Source: Flavobacterium orientale
Lineage (GTDB): Bacteria; Bacteroidota; Bacteroidia; Flavobacteriales; Flavobacteriaceae
Direction: 5' to 3'
DNA length: 64,000 nt
Assembly (NCBI RefSeq): GCF_014638005.1
Contig: NZ_BMFG01000007.1
Coordinates: forward strand, 62,001-126,000
In this document: one piece after another, positions 16,041 to 23,951 of the stretch
Layout of the letters: every line of letters begins with the position of its first letter
Position numbering within the stretch: the stretch's first letter is position 1
Program-made: the position numbers and the translations under genes
Notes under the pieces: generated by a model
What the model saw: only the letters and a program-made list of their open reading frames with translations
Told to the model about the DNA's origin: nothing
Database searches by the model: none

Positions 16041-17492
16041 TTATTTTAGCAATTCAATCAATCCTTCGGGAACTTCATCCAAATACATTTCGGTGCCAAA
16101 AGGTTTCATTTGCTTTACATCTTTAAAATACTTGAATGTTCTTTCGGGTTGTTGTCGAATCATTCTTCCGTTTGCAGAAATATAACCCAAAGCGGTACTC
16201 AAAAGTGGTTCGTCACTATTTCCTAAAACGCCTAAATCAGCAAAATCTTCTTCCAAAGGAATTGTTGGATTCAAGCCATCTTGATAATCTCCAAATCCAT
16301 TTTTATCAACAATTTTTAAAACAATAGGTTGCATCGCATAACGATGACTCGGATTTCTATTTTGAGTGCCAAAATTAGGCGAATCATACAGTGTAACTGA
16401 ACCCACATTTTTTCCGGTGGTTACATCGCCTATTTGAATTACATCAATGTAAGGCTTTAAACCATTAATCAATAATTCACTAGCTGAAGCCGAACTTTTT
16501 GTGGTTAAAACATACACTTTGTTCAAATTCAAACTGTTTATTGCTGCACCAGAACCAATTGATGTTGTAAATTTGTTTAACAAAGCTTCAGGATCATTTT
16601 CATTGAAATAATCTTCTACTTTTTGATTCCATTCTTGCTTAGCAAAAACTTGACCGCTAAATTGTCCCGTTATCATACTGGCCAATCGAGTTGCTGTTGT
16701 AACAGATCCTCCGGAATTATAACGTAAATCTAAAACCAAATGTGTAACTCCCTGTGAAGCAAACTGTCCAAACGCTTGATTTAACTGTGCTTCAAAATTG
16801 GAAAAGAATCCGTTATACACTAAATAACCGATTTTTTTCTCTCCTATTTCATAGACATTTGTAAAATAAACCGGATTTTCTGAATACTCTGATTTAGTCA
16901 AAGTAACGGATTGATTGTTTGGTGTAATGGTACCATTATCAAAATCTGCCAAATTTAAAGTATAGGTATCTTGATCCAAAAGTTCTCTAAAATTGGAAGT
17001 TGTTAAAGGCGTTCCGTCAACCGCATAAAATATATCTCCTCTTTGAATTGGTTTTGAAGAGGCATCAGAATTTGGTAAAATATAACGAACCCATCCAAAA
17101 ACTTCCGTTGTGCTTCCTGACTTTAAACGCAATCCATAATCGACTCCATTATTTTTAGAACTTCCTTGAAGCAAACCTTCTAAAACTCTATAGTCACTAT
17201 AGATAACACTAAATCGATCGATGGTTGGAGCCACTTTTAGGTGTTCAAACAAGGCTTCCGGTTGTGAATATTCAGATAAGAAACTATTCAACTGCGATTG
17301 TGTAGCGAATCGATCATCGGCTAAATCAGGCGAATCGGCTTGCCAATAATAATAGAGATTCAAACCTTTCCAAATAAAGTCATTTACTCTTAAATTGGAG
17401 GGCACTTGTGAAACATCATCCTTATCTTCACAGGAAAATAATAGTAATGCAAATGCACATACCAGTAAAATTGATTTTAAAAAATTATTCAT
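16041..17492 (-). CDS. S41-family C-terminal processing peptidase lipoprotein
   Basis: A 483-residue lipoprotein (signal ending 'ALLLFSCEDKDD', Cys lipobox). An N-terminal helical region is followed by a PDZ-like segment ('IQRGDIFYAVDGTPL', about 148-165) and the S41 core: 'THLVLDLRYNSGGSVTTATR', the Ser motif 'TTKSSASASELLINGLKPY' and the Lys motif 'GDVTTGKNVGS'. S41 enzymes use a Ser-Lys pair and cleave C-terminal tails of envelope proteins; the lipid anchor places it in the periplasm or at the surface. It ends at the bidirectional hairpin and is divergent from the ECF sigma gene. Confidence 0.9.
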   Translation of the reverse strand: MNNFLKSILLVCAFALLLFSCEDKDDVSQVPSNLRVNDFIWKGLNLYYYWQADSPDLADDRFATQSQLNSFLSEYSQPEALFEHLKVAPTIDRFSVIYSDYRVLEGLLQGSSKNNGVDYGLRLKSGSTTEVFGWVRYILPNSDASSKPIQRGDIFYAVDGTPLTTSNFRELLDQDTYTLNLADFDNGTITPNNQSVTLTKSEYSENPVYFTNVYEIGEKKIGYLVYNGFFSNFEAQLNQAFGQFASQGVTHLVLDLRYNSGGSVTTATRLASMITGQFSGQVFAKQEWNQKVEDYFNENDPEALLNKFTTSIGSGAAINSLNLNKVYVLTTKSSASASELLINGLKPYIDVIQIGDVTTGKNVGSVTLYDSPNFGTQNRNPSHRYAMQPIVLKIVDKNGFGDYQDGLNPTIPLEEDFADLGVLGNSDEPLLSTALGYISANGRMIRQQPERTFKYFKDVKQMKPFGTEMYLDEVPEGLIELLK

Positions 17493-17600
17493 AGCTTTTA
17501 TTTTTAGAAACGTAAATTTAGCAACTTTAGTTTTATTTTGAATTTATTTGTAACAAAAAAAAGTATCAATCGTCTTGACTATATAACCAATAGGAAAAAC

Positions 17601-18116
17601 ATGAACCAAAATGAGTTCGTTAGTATCATTCAACCTTTTAAAGACAAAATGTTTCGTCTTGCAAAAAGGCTATTGGTTAGCACCGAAGAAGCAGAAGATG
17701 CCACGCAAGAAGTTCTGGTAAAATTATGGAATAAAAATCAAGAGTTGAAACAATTCAATAGTATTGAAGCTATGGCCATGACAATCACTAAAAATTATTG
17801 TTTGGATCAGTTAAAATCAAAACGGGCTTCAAATTTAAAAATTGTGCACAACAATTATACCGATAGAGAAGCCGGATTACAGCAAAGAATTGAAGATCAG
17901 GACACCTTAAGTTGGGTAGAAAAAATCATCAATGACCTGCCGGAACAACAAAAAATTATCATTCAAATGCGTGATATTGAAAATTGTGAATTTGAAGAAA
18001 TTGCATCAATTCTGGAAATGAATGAAACCGCAGTGCGAGTAGCATTGTCGAGAGCACGAAAAATTATTAGAGAAAAAATTACAAATACCCACCATTATGG
18101 ACTGGCAAAAAATTGA
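17601..18116 (+). CDS. ECF-type RNA polymerase sigma-70 factor
   Basis: The start is placed at MNQNEFVSIIQPFKDKMFRL; 21 upstream residues of the open frame are not family-like. The 171-residue protein shows region 2 ('LLVSTEEAEDATQEVLVKLW', 'AMAMTITKNYCLDQLKS') and region 4 ('INDLPEQQKIIIQMRDIE', 'FEEIASILEMNETAVRVALS', 'RARKIIREKI'). It recruits RNA polymerase to a small regulon. Its 3' end overlaps the next gene by 20 bases, indicating translational coupling with a probable anti-sigma factor. The following DUF4252 genes are probably part of the same unit and perhaps the regulon. Confidence 0.93.
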   Translation: MNQNEFVSIIQPFKDKMFRLAKRLLVSTEEAEDATQEVLVKLWNKNQELKQFNSIEAMAMTITKNYCLDQLKSKRASNLKIVHNNYTDREAGLQQRIEDQDTLSWVEKIINDLPEQQKIIIQMRDIENCEFEEIASILEMNETAVRVALSRARKIIREKITNTHHYGLAKN

Positions 18117-18537
18117 ACAATTAATAGATAAATACTTTGAAGGAACAACTTCATTGGAGGAAGAAATGGTATTAAAAAACTATTTCTCTCAAGAAAATGT
18201 AGCTGATGAACTGAAACAATTTCAACCATTGTTTAGCTATTTACAACTAGCTAAAGAGGAAACCGCTCCGAACAAAACTGTTTTAAAATCTAAAAAACCA
18301 TTTAAAAAATGGATTTCAATTGCAGCAGTTTTTATTTTAATTGCCAGTTTAACCACAATTTGGAATTTAAAAGCTACAGATTCTCAAGATTTAGGCACAT
18401 TTGATGATCCGGAAATCGCATATGCCGAAACCTTGAAAGCACTTGAGCTATTAGCGTCAAATGTCAATTATGGCATGGAAAGTGTAAACTATATCAACGA
18501 ATATGAATATTCAAAAAATTTAATCTTTAAAAACTAG
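18097..18537 (+). CDS. Probable anti-sigma factor (single-TM)
   Basis: A 146-residue protein beginning MDWQKIEQLIDKYFEGTTSL. The N-terminal about 55 residues form a helical cytoplasmic region of the short anti-sigma type (without an evident zinc-binding HxxxCxxC). A basic stretch 'KSKKPFKKWIS' precedes one membrane span (about 72-90, 'IAAVFILIASLTTIW') and a periplasmic tail. The ATG lies inside the end of the ECF sigma gene. The assignment rests on this overlap and the topology, not on a recognised domain. Confidence 0.65.
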   Translation: MDWQKIEQLIDKYFEGTTSLEEEMVLKNYFSQENVADELKQFQPLFSYLQLAKEETAPNKTVLKSKKPFKKWISIAAVFILIASLTTIWNLKATDSQDLGTFDDPEIAYAETLKALELLASNVNYGMESVNYINEYEYSKNLIFKN

Positions 18538-18542
18538 AAAAC

Positions 18543-19076
18543 ATGATAAAATTCCTAACAACCCTAACCCTATTTCTTGTCAGCACGATAGTATTCAGTC
18601 AGAGTGCTTTTGACAAATTTGAAAATGATGAAAACGTCACAGCCGTTATTGTAAACAAAAAAATGTTTGAAATGATGGGTAAAATGAAAATGGACGCATC
18701 AGACAAACAAGCTCAACAATTCATGAGTCTTGTAAAAAAATTAGACAATTTAAAAGTATTTGTTACTTCAAATGCGAAGGTTACTAATGAAATGAAAACG
18801 GCAACCGACCGGCACCTTAAAAACGGCAATTTAGAAGAATTAATGCGAATTACTGAAGGTGGCAAAAGTGTAAAAATTCATTTCAGACCCGGAGCAAAAG
18901 ACACACAAGTAAAAGAATTGTTTATGTTTATCGAAGGTGGTCCAAAAGATAAAGAAACTGTTTTATTATCACTTACAGGTGATTTTGATTTAAACGACAT
19001 TTCTTTACTTACCGAAAAAATGAACTTACCCGGAGGTGATGATTTGAAAAAGGCATCAACAAAAGGAAAAAAATAA
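18543..19076 (+). CDS. DUF4252 domain secreted protein
   Basis: A 177-residue protein with signal peptide MIKFLTTLTLFLVSTIVFSQ, then a compact alpha/beta domain containing 'DKFENDENVTAVIVNKKMFE' and 'LDNLKVFVTSNAKVTNEM', which I recognise as the Bacteroidota DUF4252 family found next to ECF sigma/anti-sigma pairs. A basic Lys-rich tail ends the protein. It starts 5 bases after the anti-sigma stop and ends 3 bases before the next DUF4252 gene, so all four are one operon. Molecular role unknown; envelope stress or membrane sensing is a guess. Confidence 0.8.
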   Translation: MIKFLTTLTLFLVSTIVFSQSAFDKFENDENVTAVIVNKKMFEMMGKMKMDASDKQAQQFMSLVKKLDNLKVFVTSNAKVTNEMKTATDRHLKNGNLEELMRITEGGKSVKIHFRPGAKDTQVKELFMFIEGGPKDKETVLLSLTGDFDLNDISLLTEKMNLPGGDDLKKASTKGKK

Positions 19077-19079
19077 GCC

Positions 19080-19616
19080 ATGAAAGTTTTAAAAATATTA
19101 GTTCTGATACTAACGGCAACTCTACTTTGGAGTTGCCAATCAGAACCAACATTACAAAAATATTTTGTAGAAAATTCAGAATCATCAGATTTTATAGTGG
19201 TTGATTTAGCCACTAACATGTTAAATATTAAACCTGAAGAGCTTTCAGAAAACGAAAAAGAAGCTTTTCAATCGTTAAATAAATTAAACATATTAGCTTT
19301 TAAAAAATCGGATTCTCTAGAAACAAAATACAATTTAGAAAAAACTAAAGTTGTTGAAATTCTGAAACAGGAAAAATACGAACAACTGATGAAAGTAGGT
19401 TCCGGCAGTAGTGGAGCCACTATTTATAGTGTTGGTAATGAAAATACCATTGATGAATTTGTAATTTATGGCAATAGTAAAGAAGCGGGTTTTGCTGTTG
19501 TTCGCATACTTGGAAATAGTATGAAACCCGAACATTTGATGACGCTAATTGAAGTAATTAAGAAAGCTGATATTCAATCGGATCAACTTAAACCGCTTGA
19601 AGCTTTATTAAAATAA
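19080..19616 (+). CDS. DUF4252 domain lipoprotein
   Basis: A 178-residue paralogue of the preceding gene with a lipobox signal (MKVLKILVLILTATLLWSCQ). Body features: 'SSDFIVVDLATNMLNIKP', 'KLNILAFKKSDSLETKYN' and 'IDEFVIYGNSKEAGFAVVRI', parallel to the DUF4252 strands of its neighbour. The pair therefore consists of one soluble exported copy and one lipid-anchored copy. It is the last gene of the sigma operon and is followed by a strong hairpin. Confidence 0.8.
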   Translation: MKVLKILVLILTATLLWSCQSEPTLQKYFVENSESSDFIVVDLATNMLNIKPEELSENEKEAFQSLNKLNILAFKKSDSLETKYNLEKTKVVEILKQEKYEQLMKVGSGSSGATIYSVGNENTIDEFVIYGNSKEAGFAVVRILGNSMKPEHLMTLIEVIKKADIQSDQLKPLEALLK

Positions 19617-19633
19617 AAAAAACCTCATAAAAA

Positions 19634-19661
19634 AATCCCGTTTACGATTGTAAACGGGATT
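19634..19661. terminator. Bidirectional hairpin terminator
   Basis: AATCCCGTTTA pairs perfectly with TAAACGGGATT, with A-run and T-run flanks, between the DUF4252 lipoprotein gene and the convergent rpmE2. Confidence 0.85.
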
Positions 19662-19683
19662 TTTTATATTTATAAAAACTAAA

Positions 19684-19935
19684 TTATTTAGCTCTTGTAG
19701 CATATTTAGTTTTGAACTTATCAATACGACCTGCAGTATCAATTAATTTAGACTTACCAGTATAAAATGGGTGAGATGTTCTTGAAATCTCCATTTTAAA
19801 CACAGGATATTCAACTCCTTCGTGTGTGATTGTTTCTTTTGTTTCAACAGTAGATTTAGTAATAAAAACATCTTCATTAGACATGTCTTTAAATGCTACT
19901 AATCTGTAATTTTCCGGGTGAATTCCTTTTTTCAT
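19684..19935 (-). CDS. rpmE2: 50S ribosomal protein L31 type B
   Basis: An 83-residue protein, [20 protein letters not shown], with the type B features '[20 protein letters not shown]' and a short basic C-terminus. It lacks the CxxC zinc motif of type A L31, so it is the zinc-independent form. L31 bridges the ribosomal subunits at the central protuberance. Single-gene unit with its own consensus promoter (20039-20068) and the bidirectional hairpin downstream. Confidence 0.96.
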   Translation of the reverse strand: MKKGIHPENYRLVAFKDMSNEDVFITKSTVETKETITHEGVEYPVFKMEISRTSHPFYTGKSKLIDTAGRIDKFKTKYATRAK

Positions 19936-20038
19936 TTTTCTAAATTATTTTTTTGTTATGAGGTAGCTGTTCTGATGCTTTTAATTAAAAAGGTATAAAC
20001 TGGCTACAACTTTTAATTCTTCTTTTTTTATTGAGGTG

Positions 20039-20068
20039 CAAATTTAAATATATTTAAAGAATTGACAA
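20039..20068 (-). promoter_or_regulatory. Bacteroidota-type promoter of rpmE2
   Basis: On the minus strand TTG (20066-20068), a 19-base spacer, then TAAATTTG (20039-20046): a full match to TTG-N19-TAnnTTTG. The start codon is about 104 bases downstream, leaving a sizeable leader that could hold autoregulatory structure. Confidence 0.65.
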
Positions 20069-20169
20069 TAACTTTTTTGAATTATTTTTACCAAATAGGA
20101 ATTAATTTATTAAATGTAACATTAAATGAATTACAACTACTAATTTTGAAATAACCTAAACTTAAAAAC

Positions 20170-20682
20170 ATGGAAACACAAAAACAATCAATCAAAAATT
20201 TAATTTTTACTTATGGATCAATTTTAGCTTTATTGTCAATTCTGGTAGCTGTTGTAAAGTATGTCATGGGAAGACATCTTGAAAACAGTGCCGTTGACAG
20301 TATTCTAGGCCTTGTTCTTTTAATAGCATTGGTAGTTTATCCCATTCTTCAATTCAAAAAACAAAACAATGGAAGAATAAGTTTAAGTGAATCATTAAAG
20401 ATTGGAATGGGAGTTGCTGCTGTGGCTGCAGTTTTATCAGTAATTTATTTTATCATTTTTGCGAACTACATAGAACCAAATTTTGTAGATGATGTGTTAA
20501 ATGCCGAAATATCCAAACAAATAAAAGCCAACCCTAGTATGTCTTCAGAAGATTTAGCAAAAGGAATGGAAATGGGTAGAAGTTTTGTACTTCCAATGTT
20601 GTATGGAGGTATCATTGTAGTTAATTTGTTTTTAGGTTTTATAACTTCTTTAATCACAGGATTAGCAATTAAAAAAGACTAA
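20170..20682 (+). CDS. DUF4199 membrane protein
   Basis: A 170-residue protein with four hydrophobic spans (about 11-31, 41-60, 77-100 and 140-165) and the small-residue-rich pattern of the Bacteroidota DUF4199 family ('IKNLIFTYGSILALLSIL', 'SLSESLKIGMGVAAVAAVLS'). Function unknown. It precedes the glycosyltransferase gene by 48 bases on the same strand, an arrangement I recall from flavobacterial genomes. Confidence 0.8.
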   Translation: METQKQSIKNLIFTYGSILALLSILVAVVKYVMGRHLENSAVDSILGLVLLIALVVYPILQFKKQNNGRISLSESLKIGMGVAAVAAVLSVIYFIIFANYIEPNFVDDVLNAEISKQIKANPSMSSEDLAKGMEMGRSFVLPMLYGGIIVVNLFLGFITSLITGLAIKKD

Positions 20683-20730
20683 AATTGAATTGTTCTTTGT
20701 ATTTTTGAACGCTACATAGACATTCAAAAA

Positions 20731-21690
20731 ATGGACATATCCGTTGTTATACCACTTCTCAACGAAGAAGAATCGATAACTGAACTACAAACCTGGATAG
20801 AAAAGGTATTGTTAGCTCACAATTTTTCATATGAAATAATTTTTATCGATGACGGTAGCACCGATAATTCTTGGCCGGTCATAGAGGGTTTATCAAAAGA
20901 AAATTCAAATATAAAAGCCATTCGCTTTCTTAAAAATTACGGTAAATCACAAGCTTTACATGCAGGTTTTGCTAAAGCTCAAGGTGATGTCGTTATTACT
21001 ATGGATGCCGATTTGCAAGACAATCCGGAGGAAATTCCGGAACTATATGATTTAATCATGAATCAAAAGTTTGATTTAGTTTCAGGCTGGAAGAAAAAGA
21101 GATATGATTCCGTCGTTTCCAAAAACTTACCTTCAAAATTATTCAATTGGGCTGCCAGAAAAACATCGGGTGTTCAATTGAATGATTTCAATTGTGGGCT
21201 CAAAGCCTATAAAAATATCGTAATTAAAAACATTGAAGTTTCCGGAGAAATGCATCGCTACATTCCGGTTTTAGCCAAAAATGCCGGTTTTTCTAAAATT
21301 GGTGAAAAAGTGGTGAAACATCAAGCCCGAAAATACGGTGAAACAAAATTCGGAATGGAACGCTTTATCAACGGCTTTCTTGATTTAATCACCATTTGGT
21401 TTTTGTCCCGTTTCGGAAAACGACCAATGCATCTTTTTGGTGCTTGGGGTGTTTTGATGTTTTTAATCGGATTTTCCACTGCAGGCTACATCGGAATTTC
21501 AAAATTATACCGACTATACAATGATTTACCTTATGATTTAGTAGCTAATAGTCCGTATTTTTATATCTCATTAACCACGATGATTATTGGAACACAATTA
21601 TTTTTAGCCGGTTTTTTAGGAGAAATTATATTACGAAGTAAAGAATCAAATGAAAATTATAAAATTTCAAACCAATTAAATATGAACTAA
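20731..21690 (+). CDS. Family 2 glycosyltransferase, polyprenyl-phosphate sugar type
   Basis: A 319-residue GT-A enzyme: 'DISVVIPLLNEEESI', 'IIFIDDGSTDNSW' and the metal-binding 'VVITMDADLQDNPEEIP' (about residues 85-101), then two C-terminal membrane spans (about 236-257 and 270-300). This layout matches the dolichol-phosphate mannosyltransferase/GtrB-like group that moves a sugar from a nucleotide sugar to a lipid phosphate at the inner membrane. The exact sugar cannot be read. The phosphosugar mutase further along the same strand could supply its precursor. Confidence 0.88.
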   Translation: MDISVVIPLLNEEESITELQTWIEKVLLAHNFSYEIIFIDDGSTDNSWPVIEGLSKENSNIKAIRFLKNYGKSQALHAGFAKAQGDVVITMDADLQDNPEEIPELYDLIMNQKFDLVSGWKKKRYDSVVSKNLPSKLFNWAARKTSGVQLNDFNCGLKAYKNIVIKNIEVSGEMHRYIPVLAKNAGFSKIGEKVVKHQARKYGETKFGMERFINGFLDLITIWFLSRFGKRPMHLFGAWGVLMFLIGFSTAGYIGISKLYRLYNDLPYDLVANSPYFYISLTTMIIGTQLFLAGFLGEIILRSKESNENYKISNQLNMN

Positions 21691-21730
21691 ATAAAATCAA
21701 AGCCATTTAAAATTTATAAACGCCAAAATC

Positions 21731-22219
21731 ATGAAATTAGAAAGTATTCAACAACAAATTTTCGAGTTAAGAAATCAAAAAGTAATGCTCGATTTTCATT
21801 TAGCCGATTTGTATGAAATCGAAACAAAAGTTCTAAAACAAGCTGTCAAACGACATATAAATCGTTTCCCAAGTGATTTTATGTTTGAACTCAATAAAGA
21901 AGAGTTTGAAAGTTTGAGGTCACAATTTGTGACCTCAAAAAGAGGTGGAATACGTTATATGCCATTTGCCTTTACGGAACAAGGAGTTGCCATGCTTTCA
22001 AGTGTTTTAAATTCTGATAAAGCAATCGCCATAAACATTGCCATCATGAGAACATTTGTTACGCTAAGGCAATTTACAATGAATTACAAAGAGTTAAGTG
22101 ATAAAGTAACTGAAATAGAAAAGCAATTTCCTGACATCTATAAAATTTTAAATTTTTTGATGGATAAAGAAAAGGCAACTTCATCAAAAGAACGAAATAA
22201 AATAGGATACAAAAAATAA
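21731..22219 (+). CDS. ORF6N-domain DNA-binding protein
   Basis: A 162-residue protein whose first about 90 residues ('MLDFHLADLYEIETKVLKQA', 'RFPSDFMFELNKEEFESLR', 'FTEQGVAMLSSVLNSDKAI') match the ORF6N domain known from phage antirepressors and many chromosomal copies in Bacteroidota. The C-terminal part is helical and Lys-rich. It sits between the glycosyltransferase and the phosphosugar mutase on the same strand, four bases before the mutase start. No phage genes surround it, so it is probably a domesticated or recently inserted regulator. Confidence 0.85.
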   Translation: MKLESIQQQIFELRNQKVMLDFHLADLYEIETKVLKQAVKRHINRFPSDFMFELNKEEFESLRSQFVTSKRGGIRYMPFAFTEQGVAMLSSVLNSDKAIAINIAIMRTFVTLRQFTMNYKELSDKVTEIEKQFPDIYKILNFLMDKEKATSSKERNKIGYKK

Positions 22220-22223
22220 AATT

Positions 22224-23951
22224 ATGCACATTCCTGAAAATATCTTAACGAAAGTAAACGAATGGTTAACCCCAGTATTTGATGCGGAAACGCACAAAAT
22301 AATCGAAGAAATGATGACTTCTTCACCGAAAGAATTGGAAGAAAGTTTCTATAAAAATCTGGAATTCGGAACGGGTGGAATGCGTGGAATTATGGGCGTT
22401 GGAACCAACAGAATTAATAAGTATACACTTGGAAAAAACACACAAGGTCTTTCCGATTATATTCTAAAATCTTTTCCTAACGAACAAACCAAAGTTGTAA
22501 TTGCCTACGATTGTCGTCACAACAGCGACACATTAGCCAAAGTGGTTGCCAATGTTTTTTCGGCCAACGGAATTAAAGTTTATTTATTTTCGGCATTGCG
22601 ACCTACTCCTATTTTATCGTTTGCCTTAAAATATTTAAACTGTCATGCCGGAATTGTTTTAACCGCATCGCACAATCCGCCGGAATACAATGGATACAAA
22701 GTATATTGGCAAGATGGCGGACAATTAGTTCCGCCACAAGATGAGGAAATCATCAAATTAATTGAAGATTTAAAATACAGCGAAATCAAATTTTCAGCTA
22801 ACGAAGATTTAATCGAATATATTGATACGGAAGTTGATCAAGCTTTCATCAAATCATCTATAGAAAATGCTAGTTTTAACACGCCAAAAGCAGCGAAAGA
22901 AAATTTAAAAATTGTTTTCACATCGTTGCACGGAACTTCCATTACTTTGGTTCCTGAAACATTGGCAAAAGCAGGTTATACCGATGTAAATATCGTAAAA
23001 GAACAAGAAGTACCAGACGGAAATTTTCCAACAGTAAAATCACCAAATCCCGAAGAACCGGAAGCATTGTTGATGGCAACTGATTTAGCTGAAAAAATAA
23101 ATGCGGATATTGTCATCGGAACCGATCCGGATGGCGATCGATTAGGAATTGCCGTTCGAAATTCTGAAGGAAAAATGACTTTATTGAACGGAAACCAAAC
23201 CATGGTCATCATGACCGCATTTTTATTGGAACAATGGAAAAGAGCAGGAAAAATTACCGGAAATGAATTCATTGGTTCAACGATAGTTTCAACGCCAATG
23301 ATGACAGAAATTGCATCCGGTTATGGCGTAGAATGCAAAGTGGGATTAACCGGATTCAAATGGATTGCCAAAATGATTAAAGATTTTCCCAACCAAAAAT
23401 TCATTGGTGGTGGCGAAGAAAGTTTTGGTTATATGGTTGGCGATGCCGTTCGCGATAAAGATGCGATTGCCGCTACCCTACTCGTTTGCGAAATTGCCGC
23501 TCAAGCAAAAGCGGCCGGAAGTACTTTATACCAAGAACTTCTAAACTTATACGTAGATTTTGGTTTTTATAAAGAATACTTAATTTCATTAACCAAAAAA
23601 GGAATTGAAGGAGCCAATGAAATCAAGCAAATGATGAATGATTTACGCGAAAATCCGTTGAAAGAAATCAATAATCAACGAGTGGTTTGTGTGGAAGATT
23701 ATCAAAATTCTACCGTTTTAAATTTATTTACCAATGAAATTGAACCCTTACATCTTCCAAAATCGGATGTATTGATTTATTATTTGGAAGACGGAACCAA
23801 AATTTGTGCTCGTCCGAGTGGAACAGAACCTAAAATTAAATTCTATTTTAGTGTGAATGAACCTTTGGATTCTGTTGATAATTTCAAAAATGTTGAAGCC
23901 CACTTAGACCAAAAAATTGCAACTATCGTAGCAGAAATGCAACTTAAATAA
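22224..23951 (+). CDS. Phosphosugar mutase (phosphoglucomutase/phosphomannomutase)
   Basis: A 575-residue alpha-D-phosphohexomutase. The phosphoserine loop is 'GIVLTASHNPPEYNGYK' (about 145-161), the metal loop 'DIVIGTDPDGDRLGIAV' (about 292-308), the sugar-binding loop 'GGGEESFGYMVGD' (about 394-406) and the phosphate loop 'CARPSGTEPKIKFYF' (about 532-546). All four functional loops are intact. It interconverts hexose 1- and 6-phosphates in the cytoplasm, feeding glycogen, nucleotide sugars or envelope glycans. The next gene starts at the adjacent base. Confidence 0.93.
   Translation: MHIPENILTKVNEWLTPVFDAETHKIIEEMMTSSPKELEESFYKNLEFGTGGMRGIMGVGTNRINKYTLGKNTQGLSDYILKSFPNEQTKVVIAYDCRHNSDTLAKVVANVFSANGIKVYLFSALRPTPILSFALKYLNCHAGIVLTASHNPPEYNGYKVYWQDGGQLVPPQDEEIIKLIEDLKYSEIKFSANEDLIEYIDTEVDQAFIKSSIENASFNTPKAAKENLKIVFTSLHGTSITLVPETLAKAGYTDVNIVKEQEVPDGNFPTVKSPNPEEPEALLMATDLAEKINADIVIGTDPDGDRLGIAVRNSEGKMTLLNGNQTMVIMTAFLLEQWKRAGKITGNEFIGSTIVSTPMMTEIASGYGVECKVGLTGFKWIAKMIKDFPNQKFIGGGEESFGYMVGDAVRDKDAIAATLLVCEIAAQAKAAGSTLYQELLNLYVDFGFYKEYLISLTKKGIEGANEIKQMMNDLRENPLKEINNQRVVCVEDYQNSTVLNLFTNEIEPLHLPKSDVLIYYLEDGTKICARPSGTEPKIKFYFSVNEPLDSVDNFKNVEAHLDQKIATIVAEMQLK

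Noticed and set aside
21731..22219. Prophage remnant at the ORF6N gene
   Set aside because: No other phage genes, attachment repeats or composition change; neighbours are ordinary metabolic genes.
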